Source: JAICMB01 sp963795935
Lineage (GTDB): Bacteria; Acidobacteriota; Terriglobia; Bryobacterales; Bryobacteraceae
Reading direction: 5' to 3'
Assembly (NCBI GenBank): GCA_963795935.1
Contig: CAWCJO010000003.1
Span: forward strand, 571,028-635,027
DNA: 64,000 nucleotides
A program made the position numbers and the translations under genes. This document shows positions 26,258 to 36,958 of the stretch, piece by piece. Every line of letters begins with the position of its first letter. Within the stretch, counting starts at the first letter, position 1. The notes beneath the pieces are model-generated. The model was not told the DNA's origin, searched no databases, and saw only the letters and a list, made by a program, of their open reading frames with translations.

Positions 26258-28294
26258 TTATCGGCGATGCCGCTCGGGAATGTGCTCGGCGGGTCTGGCT
26301 TTCAAACGAATGGTCGCTATTCCGCCGTCGCCCGCGCCGATCGTGATTCGATACAGGCCCGTAACCGGGTCATAGGAAGTTTTCACAACCGCGCCGTCGT
26401 TCACTCTTGCGATGGAGGGCCGCACTCGCGCATAGGCGAGCAGCGTTCTGGTCTGCTCGCCCGCAGCGAACTGAACGGTGGCTTCCATGCGACCGTCGTC
26501 GGAGAGGGAAGCAAGCCGTTTTTTGCCCCACGGCACGAACTGGCCGGTGTCGCCGATCAGCGCGATTCCCGACATCCCGATCGGCACGACAACGTAGTAG
26601 GCGCTCTCGGAGCTCATCTGAGCCGTAAAAGTTTCGCCGGGCTTCAAGGCTGCGCCTGTTTGAGCGAACGCATCGTAGATGAATACCGGGCCCGTCATGC
26701 CTAGATCCGCGGGCGTAAACTCGACAAGGTGGTCGGAGGTGCGCGCGTACGCGAATATGTATGCGGCCCGCAGATCGCCGAAATCCGTATGGGACCAGGC
26801 GAGCATTGGCTTACCGGAGGATTGCGCATCGGCGACGATGCTTTCGTCCATCGGGACCAGCGGCGCGTCGGGTTTGACGATCACGCCATCCGCGCGCACG
26901 GCTTGGAGCAGCATCGCCGCATCCGCCTGCCCGAGCGCGTCGCCGACGCCGACCGGACCGGCGGACAGGGTCGCGAGCAGCAGGTTGTCGCGCTCCGCGC
27001 TGAAGAAGACATCGGCCCAGGGGTAGAGGCCAAGCGCGGACGCCAATTGCGATCCATATACAAACTCGTCCCAACGATTGTTGTTGAAGCGGTCCTCGCT
27101 GACGCGCGCCGTGCGCACGTTCTGATAGGCCGTGCTCTGCAGTAGGTGGCGCGGCAGCGGCATACAGTACTGAATCGCGATGCTCCGATCCGACATTGCC
27201 GCGGCCATGTTCGACAGAAAAGCATCGCGGGCGTTCGCGGGCGCGTCAGCCTGCGCTCCCAGCCAGTCTTGCTCGAACGCGATTACACCCGCGTTCTGGA
27301 GATAGCTCGCTGTCTCGGTCCAATAGAGAGGATCGGTAATAACGTTTCCCGCCATGCTGTATTCGGAGCGATACGGGCTCGCCGCATCGATCCAGCGCGC
27401 ATGTGTGATCAGTGGCAACGCCAAGTTTGTTTGGAAGGTTTCAAGCGACTGCGGAAACAAAGTCGCATCGGCCACGTACCGGTAAATGCCGTCCGCGTTG
27501 TCGGACCACTGCGCATTCGGACCCTTCGGATAGAACCAACTATCGAGCTGCACGTAGGCGATCGGAACGCCTTTCGCTTTAAACTCATCGCGTATTGCCA
27601 GGAGCGTTCCTGGATATCCAAGATTGCCGTCGAAATTGTAATAGTAGGTAGCTCCGGCATCCGTCCAATATCCGAGCCGTTCGAGCACCGCGTCCGCGTC
27701 ATTCGGGATAGGCGGCTTGCCCTGCAGCATCGTCAACGCATGCCCCCAGCCAGCTATGGTTGCGCCGATACCGCGGCCGGCATAGAGCAGCATTACGTTC
27801 GAGCCGGCGGCAGCGCCATCGTCGGTCCCGATCTGGATCGATCCGTCCACGCCATGCGTTAGATGCGTCGTATCGAAGTGCGCCGCGGGAGAAACGACGA
27901 ACGTGTTCCGCTGCCCGTCGAAGAATACCCAGGGGCCGTACGGCGGAAAAGTGTTGAACGTCTTCAGTGCGAAGACGCCGTTATAGCCGAGCTGATATGG
28001 AAGCGCGGGGTAAGACGCGATCTCGGGGATATTTGTGAGCAGAATCGCGGGCGCATTCGCGTGAACTCTGATAGAGGACGAGCTGTTTGCCGTCGTGGCG
28101 ATCACTTCCGTGTATGGCCCCAGTCCATCGATGCCGCCGTTCTGCGTTACCGTCTGAATGCCGCCGGGTAACTGTCCCGTGAACGGCGCCTCGAAGCCAT
28201 CGACGGTGACGCTGAAACTTCCGTTATCTTGTATGGTTGCGGTAACGGGTCCTTGTGTGACCGCGGCGAAAAGGAAAAAGAGCGGGAGGACCAT
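26258..28294 (-). CDS. Large secreted TIM-barrel-like protein, putative glycoside hydrolase
   Basis: 678 residues with a signal peptide (MVLPLFFLFAAVTQG). The first 180 residues look beta-rich, and the middle resembles a TIM barrel of the alpha-galactosidase clan: LERLGYWTDAGATYYYNFDG, VPIAYVQLDSWFYPKG with an Asp at the end of a strand, VIAFEQDWLGAQ and YCMPLPRHLLQS. A C-terminal beta domain follows. Asp in QLDSWF and Asp in EQDWLG are the best catalytic candidates. I cannot assign a GH family. The ATG at 28294 (GGGGGTGAGC ahead) is preferred over GTG at 28306. Confidence 0.6.
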   Translation of the reverse strand: MVLPLFFLFAAVTQGPVTATIQDNGSFSVTVDGFEAPFTGQLPGGIQTVTQNGGIDGLGPYTEVIATTANSSSSIRVHANAPAILLTNIPEIASYPALPYQLGYNGVFALKTFNTFPPYGPWVFFDGQRNTFVVSPAAHFDTTHLTHGVDGSIQIGTDDGAAAGSNVMLLYAGRGIGATIAGWGHALTMLQGKPPIPNDADAVLERLGYWTDAGATYYYNFDGNLGYPGTLLAIRDEFKAKGVPIAYVQLDSWFYPKGPNAQWSDNADGIYRYVADATLFPQSLETFQTNLALPLITHARWIDAASPYRSEYSMAGNVITDPLYWTETASYLQNAGVIAFEQDWLGAQADAPANARDAFLSNMAAAMSDRSIAIQYCMPLPRHLLQSTAYQNVRTARVSEDRFNNNRWDEFVYGSQLASALGLYPWADVFFSAERDNLLLATLSAGPVGVGDALGQADAAMLLQAVRADGVIVKPDAPLVPMDESIVADAQSSGKPMLAWSHTDFGDLRAAYIFAYARTSDHLVEFTPADLGMTGPVFIYDAFAQTGAALKPGETFTAQMSSESAYYVVVPIGMSGIALIGDTGQFVPWGKKRLASLSDDGRMEATVQFAAGEQTRTLLAYARVRPSIARVNDGAVVKTSYDPVTGLYRITIGAGDGGIATIRLKARPAEHIPERHRR

Positions 28295-28296
28295 GC

Positions 28297-28419
28297 TCAC
28301 CCCCACCCGGCACTATACATCATGAGGCGTCCACGATGCTCCGGCGAACTGAGGGCGCAAACGAAAAACCTTTTCTCGTGCACGTCCAGAGCTGCGCAAC
28401 GGCGGTATAGCCCCTTCAT
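28297..28419 (-). pseudogene. Remnant of an IS110-family transposase N-terminus
   Basis: A ribosome site (AGGAGA) and ATG at 28419 open MKGLYRRCAALDVHEKRFFV, which matches the start of IS110-type DEDD transposases (R-C-x-G/A-LDVHKK...V). The Asp of ALDVH is the first RuvC-like catalytic residue. The similarity fades after about 30 residues, and the frame stops at 28297 right against the neighbouring hydrolase gene. The rest of the element, including the Tnp20 domain, is absent. The recognisable part is short. Confidence 0.5.
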
Positions 28420-29200
28420 GGCAGTTCTCCTCTGCCGCGAGTGCCGGACGCAGCTGGAAAACGAGACATTCCTTCGCGTGCTCTCCGCCTTTGCGGCGGA
28501 GGCGACATTCTGTTGTGCCATGCACAACAAGTACATGCGTCCAGGCCAGATTCACAAACGGGCCGTAGGCGCCGACTGGATACCGGCGTTCTCAACGCCC
28601 GCGCGACTGAGCGGCATACTGCGCCCCTTGCAGCGTTTCATACGCCGCTGCGCTCCCAGGCATGGGCGAGTCACAACAATCTTATCCTTCCATTTCAATA
28701 ACTTACGAGCAATCGCTTGGGCCCGCCATGCTATAGTTGAATTTGGGAAGGTTGATAGTACCCGCCCCAACCCTTAAAGTGAGGGAGGAACTTGGTTGGC
28801 CAACCAAAATTCACTACCGAAAAACCGGCCGGCGTGGCCCCCACAAACATGGGGAGTGCAATAAGAATCGCTGTGAACCGGTGGAGCTGCTCCTGGCGGT
28901 CATCATATGACCGGACCGCTGACAACGAAGCTTGGACATTCAGGAGAGAAGTCTGCGGGAATGGGCATTGAGCCTGTACCCCGTCTAGCGCTTCTGGAAG
29001 ATACTGCCAGCCGAAGTTGGTAAGTCTTCATCCAATGCGGACCATCGGGCGCCTCGGCCGGTCTCGTACGTGGGATCGGCCGGGGGTCAAGCTGTTCTAA
29101 GTTTTTTCTACAGTGCGCGGGGCCGAAGTGTGCCCGCGCGCGCCAAAACACAGTGAGTCCGGCCCCGAGTGCGAGCGCACAATGGTTATACCCTAAAAAG
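28420..29200. other. 780-base gap, no supportable gene
   Basis: Between the IS110 remnant and the M1 peptidase no frame in either strand carries a recognisable domain. The part next to the remnant (28420 to about 28800) is where the left end and guide-RNA-bearing leader of an IS110 element would lie, but I see no firm element end or target core. The remainder looks like degraded sequence. Confidence 0.35.
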
Positions 29201-31602
29201 GTGACCCGCATCGCTTTTTTCCTGGCCACCGCCGCTTCGCTCGCGCCCCTGCGCGCCCTCCCCACCACAGCCTCGGAGCTTGCCGGCCAGCTCGCCCACA
29301 TCTCCCTCGACCCCGCCTCCTGCTACCGCGTCACCGAACTGAATTTCTCTAAAGAAGACGTCCGCATCTATCTCACCTCCGGCTACATTTCGTTCGCCAA
29401 GGAAATCCACGGCAAAACCATCGGGGCCGTTTTCACGACCGATATCGAGGCCGGCGACGCCGAGATCCTGCTTCTCCCGCCTTACCGCGGCGAGCGCCTC
29501 TCGCTCGCGAATTTCACCGGCTCTCCGAATCTCGACGAGCATTTCAAGGCCGCCGTCATGATCTTCACCGACTCCACCGGAGCGGATCTGGAATCCGCGC
29601 TCCAATCGCGCGCCGCTCCCAAAAACGCGGAGATCGGCGCGCTCTTCGCGGAGCGCTGGACGCCTGCGCTGCGCAATCTGGCTGAAAGCTTTCAGGTGCG
29701 CGTGGTGGGCGACCTGCTTTCGGGCGCCTCCAGCCCCGGAATGTTCTATATGGGCGCGGCGGGGTCGAAGCTGGGAAACTTCGATGTGCTGTACGACTCG
29801 CGCGGAAGCGATCAGATCGCGATCGGCCAGATGGCCTACCGCGACGGCCAGCCCTATTTCAACATGTGGACCAGTTTCCCCGGCAGGAAAAAACGCGCCG
29901 CCCCGCAAGCCGAAGCTCCCCCGCCGCTCGCGCTCGACAATTATCGCATCGACGCCGCCATCCGCGCCGACCTCTCTCTGGACGTCACAACGCAAGCCAC
30001 CCTCACCGTCGAGCGAGCCAACGGTCCCGCGCTTCCGTTTTGGATTTCCAGCGCCATGCGCGTCAGCGCCGTCTCCATCGATGGACAGCCCGCCGAAGTA
30101 TTTCAGCGCGAATCGCTGCGCTCCAATCTCATTCGTGGAGGCGGCAATGAAGAGTTCCTGGTCGTCTTGCCGGCTCCGTCTAGACCCCTCTAAACCGCAT
30201 CAAATCGAATTCCATCATGAAGGCGACGTTATTTCCACTGCCGGCGAGCGCGTCTTTTTCGTCAGTTCCCGCGGCATCTGGTATCCGCGCGTGGGCTCCG
30301 CCTTCGCGCGCTTCGACTTGACGTTCCACTATCCGCGCGACCTCGTGCTGGTCTCAACCGGCGATCTCGTTTCCACCCGTACGGAAGGCGAATGGCGCAT
30401 TTCCTCATTTCACGCGCCCTCCCCGATCCGATTCGCGGGCTTTAACCTCGGCGCCTATAATTGCGTTTCCCGCGCGCGCGGCGTCTTGAAAGTGGACGTT
30501 TGCGCCAACCGCGAAATGGAAGCCGCGCTGCGGCGGCCGGCTGTTCCCGACGATCGCATCGCTCTCGCCCCCGCCCAAACCATCGGACGGGTCCGTCGGC
30601 CGCTCCTCAATCCCCCTCCGCTCGCTCCTCCGCCGAATCCGGCGGCGCGGCTCGATAAGCTCGCCGACGATGTCGCGGGAGCGCTCGAATTCATGTCCGC
30701 CCAGTTCGGGCCGCCTCCCATCCGCCATGTCACCGTGTCTCCCATTCCCGGCAGCTTCGGCCAGGGTTTTCCGGGATTGATTTACCTTTCCACGCTTTCC
30801 TATCTGGACGTATCCCAACGTCCCGCCGCCGCTCGCAACACCTACAAGGACCTCCTCTTCTCCGACGTGCTCGTGGCGCACGAGGCGGCGCACCAATGGT
30901 GGGGCAACCTGGTGACCGCCGCCGGATATCAGGATGAATGGCTCATGGAATCGCTCGCCGACTATTCGGCCCTTATGTATCTGGAGAAGAAAAGCGGCCC
31001 CCGCGCGCTCGATACCGTGCTCGACCGCTATCGCAACGATCTGCTCAAAAAGACCGATAGCGGGCGAACGGTCGAATCCGCCGGACCCATCGTCTGGGGC
31101 ATCCGTCTCTTGTCGTCCCAAGCGCCCCAATCCTGGCGCGCCATTACATACGAAAAGGGCGCCTGGATTCTGCACATGTTGCGCCGCCGTCTGGGTGACG
31201 AGCGGTTCACCGCCATGCTGCGCGAGATCTGCGCCAAGTACCGCTTCCGCCCCCTCGCCACCGAGGAGTTCCGTCAAATCGCGCAGCGCTTCAGCCCCCC
31301 TAAATCCCCCGATCCCGAGCTGCGCGCCTTCTTCGATAACTGGATCTACGGTACCGGTATACCCGCGGTGAAGATGACGCAGTCGATCCGCGCGGGCAAA
31401 ATTACGGGCACTCTGACCGCAACCGGCGCGGGCGACGATTTCACCGGCCTCGTCCCCGTGGAGCTGCCAGCAAGGACGCAGGAAAGCGGTGTACTGGTTG
31501 CAAGCCTCGAGCGATGGCTCCTCGTTTTCGATTCCGTTGCATCCGCCCGTTGCCGGAGCGAGGGTCTCGCTTTCGGCCAACGACACCCTAATAAAGAAAT
31601 GA
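29201..31602 (+). CDS. M1-family metallopeptidase (aminopeptidase N-like), two frameshifts
   Basis: One exported peptidase gene across three frames. The GTG at 29201 opens a signal peptide (TRIAFFLATAASLAPLRAL) and an N-terminal beta domain with KEDVRIYLTSGYISFAKE. After a shift near 30180 the catalytic part follows: DVLVAHEAAHQWWGNLV (HExxH) and, 18 residues on, EWLMESLADYSALMYLE with the third zinc ligand Glu. A second shift at 31467 (CC where C is expected) moves into GRRKAVYWLQASS, then SLSANDTLIKK and TGA. That stop overlaps the next ATG as ATGA. Apparent fusion to the SDR in a single open frame is therefore an artefact. Confidence 0.82.
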
Positions 31603-32318
31603 GCACTCTATTTTTATCCGGACGCAACGCCGTAGTGACCGGCGGAACGCGCGGTATCGGACTCGCGATCGCGCGCGCGTTGGCCGAGGCCGGAGCCGCG
31701 GTCGCCATATGCGGTCGCACCGCGGCGGCGGTCGAGAAGACCGCGCGCGAGCTTGCCGCGCAAACCGCCGCCAAAGTCGTCGGCGCCCCTGCCGATGTGT
31801 CCGACAGCGGCCAGGTTTCAAATTTCTTCCAATTCGTCGATGCAACGCTGGGCGGCCTCGACATCCTTATCAACAACGCCGGTGTGGGTGTGTTTCGCAG
31901 CGCCGCCGACTTATCGCTGGAGGATTGGCATCGCACCTTGGATACAAATCTCTCTGGTGTTTTTTACTGCTGCCATGAAGCTTTGCCACGCATGAAGCGG
32001 CGCGGCGGCGGTTATGTGATCAACATCGGCAGCCTGGCCGGGAAGAACGCCATCCCCGGCGGCGCCGCCTACAACGCCTCCAAGTTCGGCCTGAACGGCT
32101 TCAGCGAAGCGATGATGCTCGACCACCGTTACGATGACATTCGCGTCAGCACCATCATGCCTGGAAGTGTCGCTACGGATTTCGATTCGGGCGCCACCAA
32201 AGCAGAGTGGAAGATCGCTCCCGAGGACATCGCCGCAATCGTAATTACCCTCCTCGGCATGCCCGCGCGCACGCTCGTCAGCCGCGTCGAGGTAAGGCCC
32301 GCTAAACCAAAGAAGTAA
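31599..32318 (+). CDS. Short-chain dehydrogenase/reductase
   Basis: A 239-residue classical SDR: TGGTRGIGLAIA (NAD(P) glycine motif), the NNAG motif in LDILINNAGVGVF, catalytic Ser in INIGSLAGKNA, and the YxxxK pair in AAYNASKFGLNGF. The Arg in ICGRTAAAV after strand 2 suggests NADPH. The product is cytosolic; the substrate is unknown. Its ATG overlaps the stop of the M1 peptidase gene (31599-31602), an odd pairing of an exported peptidase with a cytosolic oxidoreductase. Confidence 0.93.
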   Translation: MSTLFLSGRNAVVTGGTRGIGLAIARALAEAGAAVAICGRTAAAVEKTARELAAQTAAKVVGAPADVSDSGQVSNFFQFVDATLGGLDILINNAGVGVFRSAADLSLEDWHRTLDTNLSGVFYCCHEALPRMKRRGGGYVINIGSLAGKNAIPGGAAYNASKFGLNGFSEAMMLDHRYDDIRVSTIMPGSVATDFDSGATKAEWKIAPEDIAAIVITLLGMPARTLVSRVEVRPAKPKK

Positions 32319-32416
32319 CTGCCGGTAACGACTCCTCCCAGGTTTGGCAAATAACCTGCTGATATCTAGATCAGAGAGAGCGGAAGTCGGTCGATAAGAC
32401 AAAAGAGGTAGCGAAT

Positions 32417-33598
32417 ATGTTGCGGGTGAACGTTCCTTTAGATCCGTCGAAAACAGGTCGTGAAGCCGAAAGCCTGGAAGGCAATCTGCGCAAGCTGATT
32501 GTGGGGCAGGACGAGGCCATCCAGCAGATCGTCAACATTTATCAGATGTACCTGACGGGCATGACGGCCCCCGGTCGGCCCGTCGGCAATTTCTTGTTCC
32601 TCGGTCCTACCGGTTCGGGGAAGACCCGGATCGTGGAAGCCACGGCCGAGGCGCTGGTGAAGAATCCGCGCGCCGTCATCAAGATCGATTGTGCGGAATT
32701 TCAGCACAGCCATGAAATTGCCAAACTGATCGGATCGCCTCCCGGCTACCTGGGGCACCGCGAAACACACCCGCTGCTGAGTCAGGAAGTGCTGAACCAG
32801 TACCATACCGACACGATGAAGCTCAGCTTCGTCCTCTTCGACGAGATCGAAAAAGCAAGCGACGCGCTGTGGAATCTGCTGCTCGGCATTCTGGACAAAG
32901 CTACGCTCACGCTCGGCGACAACCGCAAGGTGGACTTCTCGCGCGCCCTGATCTTCATGACCAGCAACCTGGGCGCGGTCGAAATGAGTTCGCTTCTCAG
33001 TCCCAAATTGGGATTCAATGCCTGCGAAGGGGTCCGCAAATCCCTGGCCGGCGAATCGGACGAAAAGCTCGACGGAAAAATCAAACGCAGCGGCGTCGAG
33101 GCCGCGCGCAAGAAGTTTACGCCCGAGTTTATCAATCGGCTCGACAAGATCGTCACCTTCAGGCCGCTCGGCTCCGAAGAACTGCGCCGCATTCTCGACA
33201 TCGAGTTGAATATGGTGCAGCAGCGCATCTTCAATACCGCCACCGAGAAGTCCTTTGTGTTCAAAGCAACAGACGCGGCCAAGCGCTACCTGCTGCGCGA
33301 AGGCACCGATATGAAATACGGCGCCCGGCATCTCAAACGCGCCATCGAGCGCCTGCTGGTGCAGCCCATGTCCAACCTGATTGCGACCGATCAGGTGCGC
33401 GGCGGCGATTGGATTAAGGTCGATTTCGATGAAACCCGCTGCTGCATGACCTTTATAAAGGAGGCGGAGGGCCTGCCCGTCCATGCCATGGCGGACCTTA
33501 TCGACCACTCCATCGCCATCCCGGCATTGGCCTTATCGAGCGGCGCCCTTTTTGAAAGCGTGAAGACCCAAAGCGCGCGTTCTTCCCGCCGCACCTGA
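32417..33598 (+). CDS. Stand-alone AAA+ ATPase resembling the ClpB second module
   Basis: 393 residues. Walker A is FLGPTGSGKTRIVEATAEAL, Walker B is SFVLFDEIEKASDALWNLLL, sensor 1 is ALIFMTSNLGAVEM, the arginine finger lies in TPEFINRLDKIVTF, and sensor 2 is KYGARHLKRAIERL. A ClpB D2-small-like C-terminal region is present. The pore loop GSPPGYLGHRE is intact (GYLG). This is the second AAA module of Clp/Hsp100 unfoldases without the N domain, D1 or middle coiled coil, and no peptidase gene is nearby. I infer a small hexameric unfoldase of unknown client. Confidence 0.85.
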   Translation: MLRVNVPLDPSKTGREAESLEGNLRKLIVGQDEAIQQIVNIYQMYLTGMTAPGRPVGNFLFLGPTGSGKTRIVEATAEALVKNPRAVIKIDCAEFQHSHEIAKLIGSPPGYLGHRETHPLLSQEVLNQYHTDTMKLSFVLFDEIEKASDALWNLLLGILDKATLTLGDNRKVDFSRALIFMTSNLGAVEMSSLLSPKLGFNACEGVRKSLAGESDEKLDGKIKRSGVEAARKKFTPEFINRLDKIVTFRPLGSEELRRILDIELNMVQQRIFNTATEKSFVFKATDAAKRYLLREGTDMKYGARHLKRAIERLLVQPMSNLIATDQVRGGDWIKVDFDETRCCMTFIKEAEGLPVHAMADLIDHSIAIPALALSSGALFESVKTQSARSSRRT

Positions 33599-33611
33599 CG
33601 CCGGAGCCTCC

Positions 33612-33639
33612 CGTGCTTGCGGCCACCGCCGCAAGCACG
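33612..33639 (+). terminator. Strong hairpin after the AAA+ gene
   Basis: Eleven-base perfect arms, CGTGCTTGCGG at 33612-33622 and CCGCAAGCACG at 33629-33639, enclose a 6-base loop, 13 bases after the stop of the ATPase gene. Stem strength and position suit a terminator, though no T-run follows. The rest of the gap to 33883 shows no gene. Confidence 0.55.
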
Positions 33640-33883
33640 ACTCTCGTCGACGATTTAACCAAGCCGGGAGCGTGAGGAAGCGGTCCGCGCCGGTCACAAC
33701 CTTTTTCGAATTTCCATCCGTTCGTTAAGCCGCACATAACAAACTTCTTCGGAATCAGCCCACCCCCGGTCCCCTCGTTTCCATCCTTCCCCTTCCTAAA
33801 CTGAAACTGTCAGACGCGTCCCGCTCCGTGAGCGCACGGTGGCATGCATGGCGGTCTTGGCTTTCCAGTTAGGAGGGAAATAC

Positions 33884-35186
33884 ATGTTACGTCTCCAAGC
33901 GCGTTTCGCGCTCGCATTCGCCGCCGTTTGCCTCGTTGCGGGCCTTCTCGCAGCACCGGCGCTCACCACCATTCAGGATGTGATTTACAAGGCCGATGGA
34001 ACCAAGTTCAACGGCGTCTTGCAGATTACGTGGACAAGTTTTACGGCCGCCGATACCAGCGATATCGCGACCCAAAGCGTCACCGTCGCCGTGACGAATG
34101 GCTATCTGCGGGTACAACTGGCCCCCACAACGAACGCCAGCCCAGCGGCCGTCTACAACGTGACCTATAACGGCGATGGCGATGTCCAGTTCACCGAAAC
34201 GTGGGTGGTGCCGCCGAGCACGTCTCCTCTGCGCGTTGCCGACGTGCGTTCAACCAGCAGCACCGGCGCGGCGGCGGCGCTGACTCAAATACAAATTACC
34301 GACGTGTCGGGTTTACAAACGGAGTTGAACATCCGCCCCACCATCGGAACGGGTTTCGCGCCTGCCCGTAGCGCGATTATCGATGGCAGCGGCGGCATTG
34401 CGGCCGCCAGCGGAAATCTTTCCGATTGCGTCCACGTGGATGGCAGCTCCGGCCCGTGCGGGTCGGGAACGGTCGTTTCCGGCTCCTCCGGCTTTTCCGA
34501 TGCGGAGACTCCCACGGGGGTCGTCGACGGTTCCAACGCCACGTTCCAGCTTGCCAACGCGCCCGCCCCGGCCGCGAGCCTCGCACTGTTCCGTAACGGG
34601 CTGGCGCTCCAGACCGGCTTCGATTTTACGCTTTCGGGCTCCGCCATTGCGTTCGAGCCCACTAGCGTCCCGCAGCCCGGCGACGTTCTGCAGGCTTTTT
34701 ACCGCATTGCCTCCAGCACGCAGCAGAGCGTCGCGCGCGCCATCGTCGGCGACTCCTTCCTGCACGCTCTATAGCCTCGGCAACAGCGGCACAAACTGGA
34801 TCACGACGGTCAACGGCACGACGGCGACTCTTGGACCCGTCATTCAATCCTCCAATGTTCAGGATGTCCCGTTATTCACGCTCCCGGCGCGCGGAACCCT
34901 TACCGGCGTACGCGAAAAGACTACCGTTGCGTGGAGCGGGGCCAACATCACGATGTTTACTCTTTCGGTCGGCGATAGCGCCGGGGGCGCATCGTTCTAT
35001 ACCCCGCCAAGCTATGATCTGACAGCGGCGGCGGCCAACACCAATTTCCGCAACACGGCGTTATTCAAGAGCGCGACCGATGCCGGTTCCACCGTTACGG
35101 CGCATCTGACCTCGAATGTGACGCTCGGCGCTATCGCGATCACGGGCGCGGTGGACATCGACGTATGCTGGGTTACGCTGCCTTAA
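33884..35186 (+). CDS. Secreted beta-rich protein, unknown function (one frameshift)
   Basis: The ATG at 33884, preceded by AGGAGGGAAATAC, opens a signal peptide (LQARFALAFAAVCLVAGLLA) and an N-terminal domain (IQDVIYKADGTKFNGVLQIT) common in Solibacter-type exported proteins. A tail-fibre-like segment follows (TGVVDGSNATFQLANAPAPA, ALFRNGLALQTGFDFTLSG). Near 34765 the frame changes by +1 and continues into YSLGNSGTNW, VREKTTVAWSGANITMFTLS and a C-terminal beta domain ending DIDVCWVTLP. The middle part resembles phage tail or baseplate-type beta modules, but no phage genes are nearby. It lies just upstream of another exported beta protein. Confidence 0.6.
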
Positions 35187-35225
35187 ACCGGTAAAAGAAA
35201 CCAGGGCCGCGCCGATAAGCCAAAG

Positions 35226-36927
35226 GTGGGCAAGAGACTAGGACTCATTTTATTGGCGTTTGCCGTGAATGCGCCGGCGCAGACCCTCACGGCATCGGCG
35301 ACGCCCAATACCGTGACGTTCACGTATCAAATTGGGGCCGCCACGTTGCCGGTCGTTCAGAAGGTCTCCCTGCGCGCCAGCACGGGTACGCCGACCTACC
35401 TCGTGCTCCCGGGCGCCGCGGCGTGGGTGACGGCGACTTCGACGTCAACCCTGACGCCCCCAGTGACTCCCGACACTCTGTTAATTCGCGTGAACCCGAC
35501 CGGTCTGCCGGTCGGGACATACGCGACTACGATAAGTCTCGCCGTAACGGGTGTTGCCTCGGACGTTGCGATCACGGTCAACTTGGCCGTCACGCCGCCC
35601 CCGCCGGTGCTGACATTGAGCTCCATCAGCCTGACCTTCGTCTCGCCACCCAATCCGCCGTCAACCCAAGCGATCTCGCTCAGCACCACTGGGGCGCCGG
35701 TTTCCTTCACCGCGACAGTCTCGGGCGCGCCGTGGCTGACTATTTCTCCGTCCACCGGGGTCGTGCTGTCTCCCGGTGAAGCAGTCCAACTCACGGTCAC
35801 CGTGGATGCCTCGGCCCTCGCGCCGCAGGCAAAGGCCTACACCGGCAAAATCGCCATAACGTCCAGCGCCGCAAACAAAACCCAGAACATCACGGTCAAC
35901 CTCACCGTCAACAGTTCCCCCCCAACCATTACGAGCCTCTGGCCCAGCACCATTCAAACCAACACCGGCGCCGCCACGATCACCATTCGCGGATCGAATT
36001 TCTATGCCGCCACCACGGTCGCCGCCGGCACGACCCCTTTGACATTCATTCTTCTGAGCCCCACCGCAATTCAGGCTGTCGTCCCCGCAACTTTGTTGAC
36101 GGCCGCTGGCTCCCTCAACATCACGGCCACAAACCCCGCCCCCGGGGGCGCTTCCATGCCCTCCGCCTTAACGGTCTCCAGCGCTCCCGTCGTGCAGGCC
36201 GTCTTGAACGCTGCCAGCTACGTCGGAAGCTCCGTCAGCCCGGGCGAGCTCGTGTCCTTATTCGGCCTCGGCATCGGACCCTCCGCGCCGGTTTTCATGT
36301 CCACCGCAGCCAGGCCGGGGTTCGTCGATACAAACATCGGGGGCCTCACCGTCACCTTCGACGGCGTCGCCGCCCCGCTGCTCTACGCCGACCCTAACCA
36401 GATCACCGTGCAGGTACCCTATGAAGCCACGCTCGGCACCGCTAAAGCCGTTGTGGTCACCAACGGCACAGCCAGCCCCTCCACCACGACGGTAACCATC
36501 GCCGCCACCGCGCCGGCATTTTCAGCTCCGACTCCTCCGGCATCGGTCAAGCCGCCGTCGTCGTCTATAGCGCCTCCACCGGACAGACCGCGCTGAACTC
36601 CGGCAGTAATCCGCGCACGCCGGCGACACCGTGTCGCTCTATCTCACTGGCGAAGGCGATTATCTGACCGCCCCGGTTGCTCACACCGGCTACCTCGTTC
36701 CCGCAAGCCTCAGCCCGCTTCCTCAGCTTGCGACGCTGCCCGTGGTAACCATCGGAGGGACAGCCGCGACCGTAACCTACGCGGGCCCGATTCCCGGGTC
36801 CATCGTCGGCCTGCTCCAGATCAACGCCCTCCTCCCCACGGGCGTCGCCACCGGCGCCGCCGTGCCGGTTGCCGTAACCATCGGAGGCAACAGCGCGCAG
36901 ACCGGCGTCACGCTGGTCGTGAAGTAA
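35226..36927 (+). CDS. Secreted BACON/IPT/TIGR03437 protein (two frameshifts)
   Basis: The GTG at 35226 opens a signal peptide (GKRLGLILLAFAVNAPAQ). Two BACON-like Ig repeats follow (PGAAAWVTATSTSTLTPPVT and SGAPWLTISPSTGVVLSPGE), then an IPT/TIG domain (PTITSLWPSTIQTNTGAATI) and a TIGR03437 module (AVLNAASYVGSSVSPGELVS, LLYADPNQITVQVPYEA). The C-terminal half of that module is shifted twice, near 36517 (one A missing) and about 36617, and resumes as DTVSLYLTGEGDY to the stop at 36927. A surface-exposed binding protein is the likely role. It has the same fold set as other exported proteins in this window. Confidence 0.75.
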
Positions 36928-36958
36928 ACCGCGCGTAAAATCGCTAAACTGTTAGGCG

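Noticed and set aside
28229..28777. Plus-strand frame with CRECRTQ resembling a zinc finger
   Set aside because: It is antisense to the hydrolase start and the IS110 relic, and the Cys pattern is not continued.
29784..32318. A single long open frame fusing an M1 peptidase to an SDR
   Set aside because: The peptidase C-terminus continues in another frame after 31467 and ends in an ATGA overlap with the SDR start. The in-frame linker between them has no domain character.
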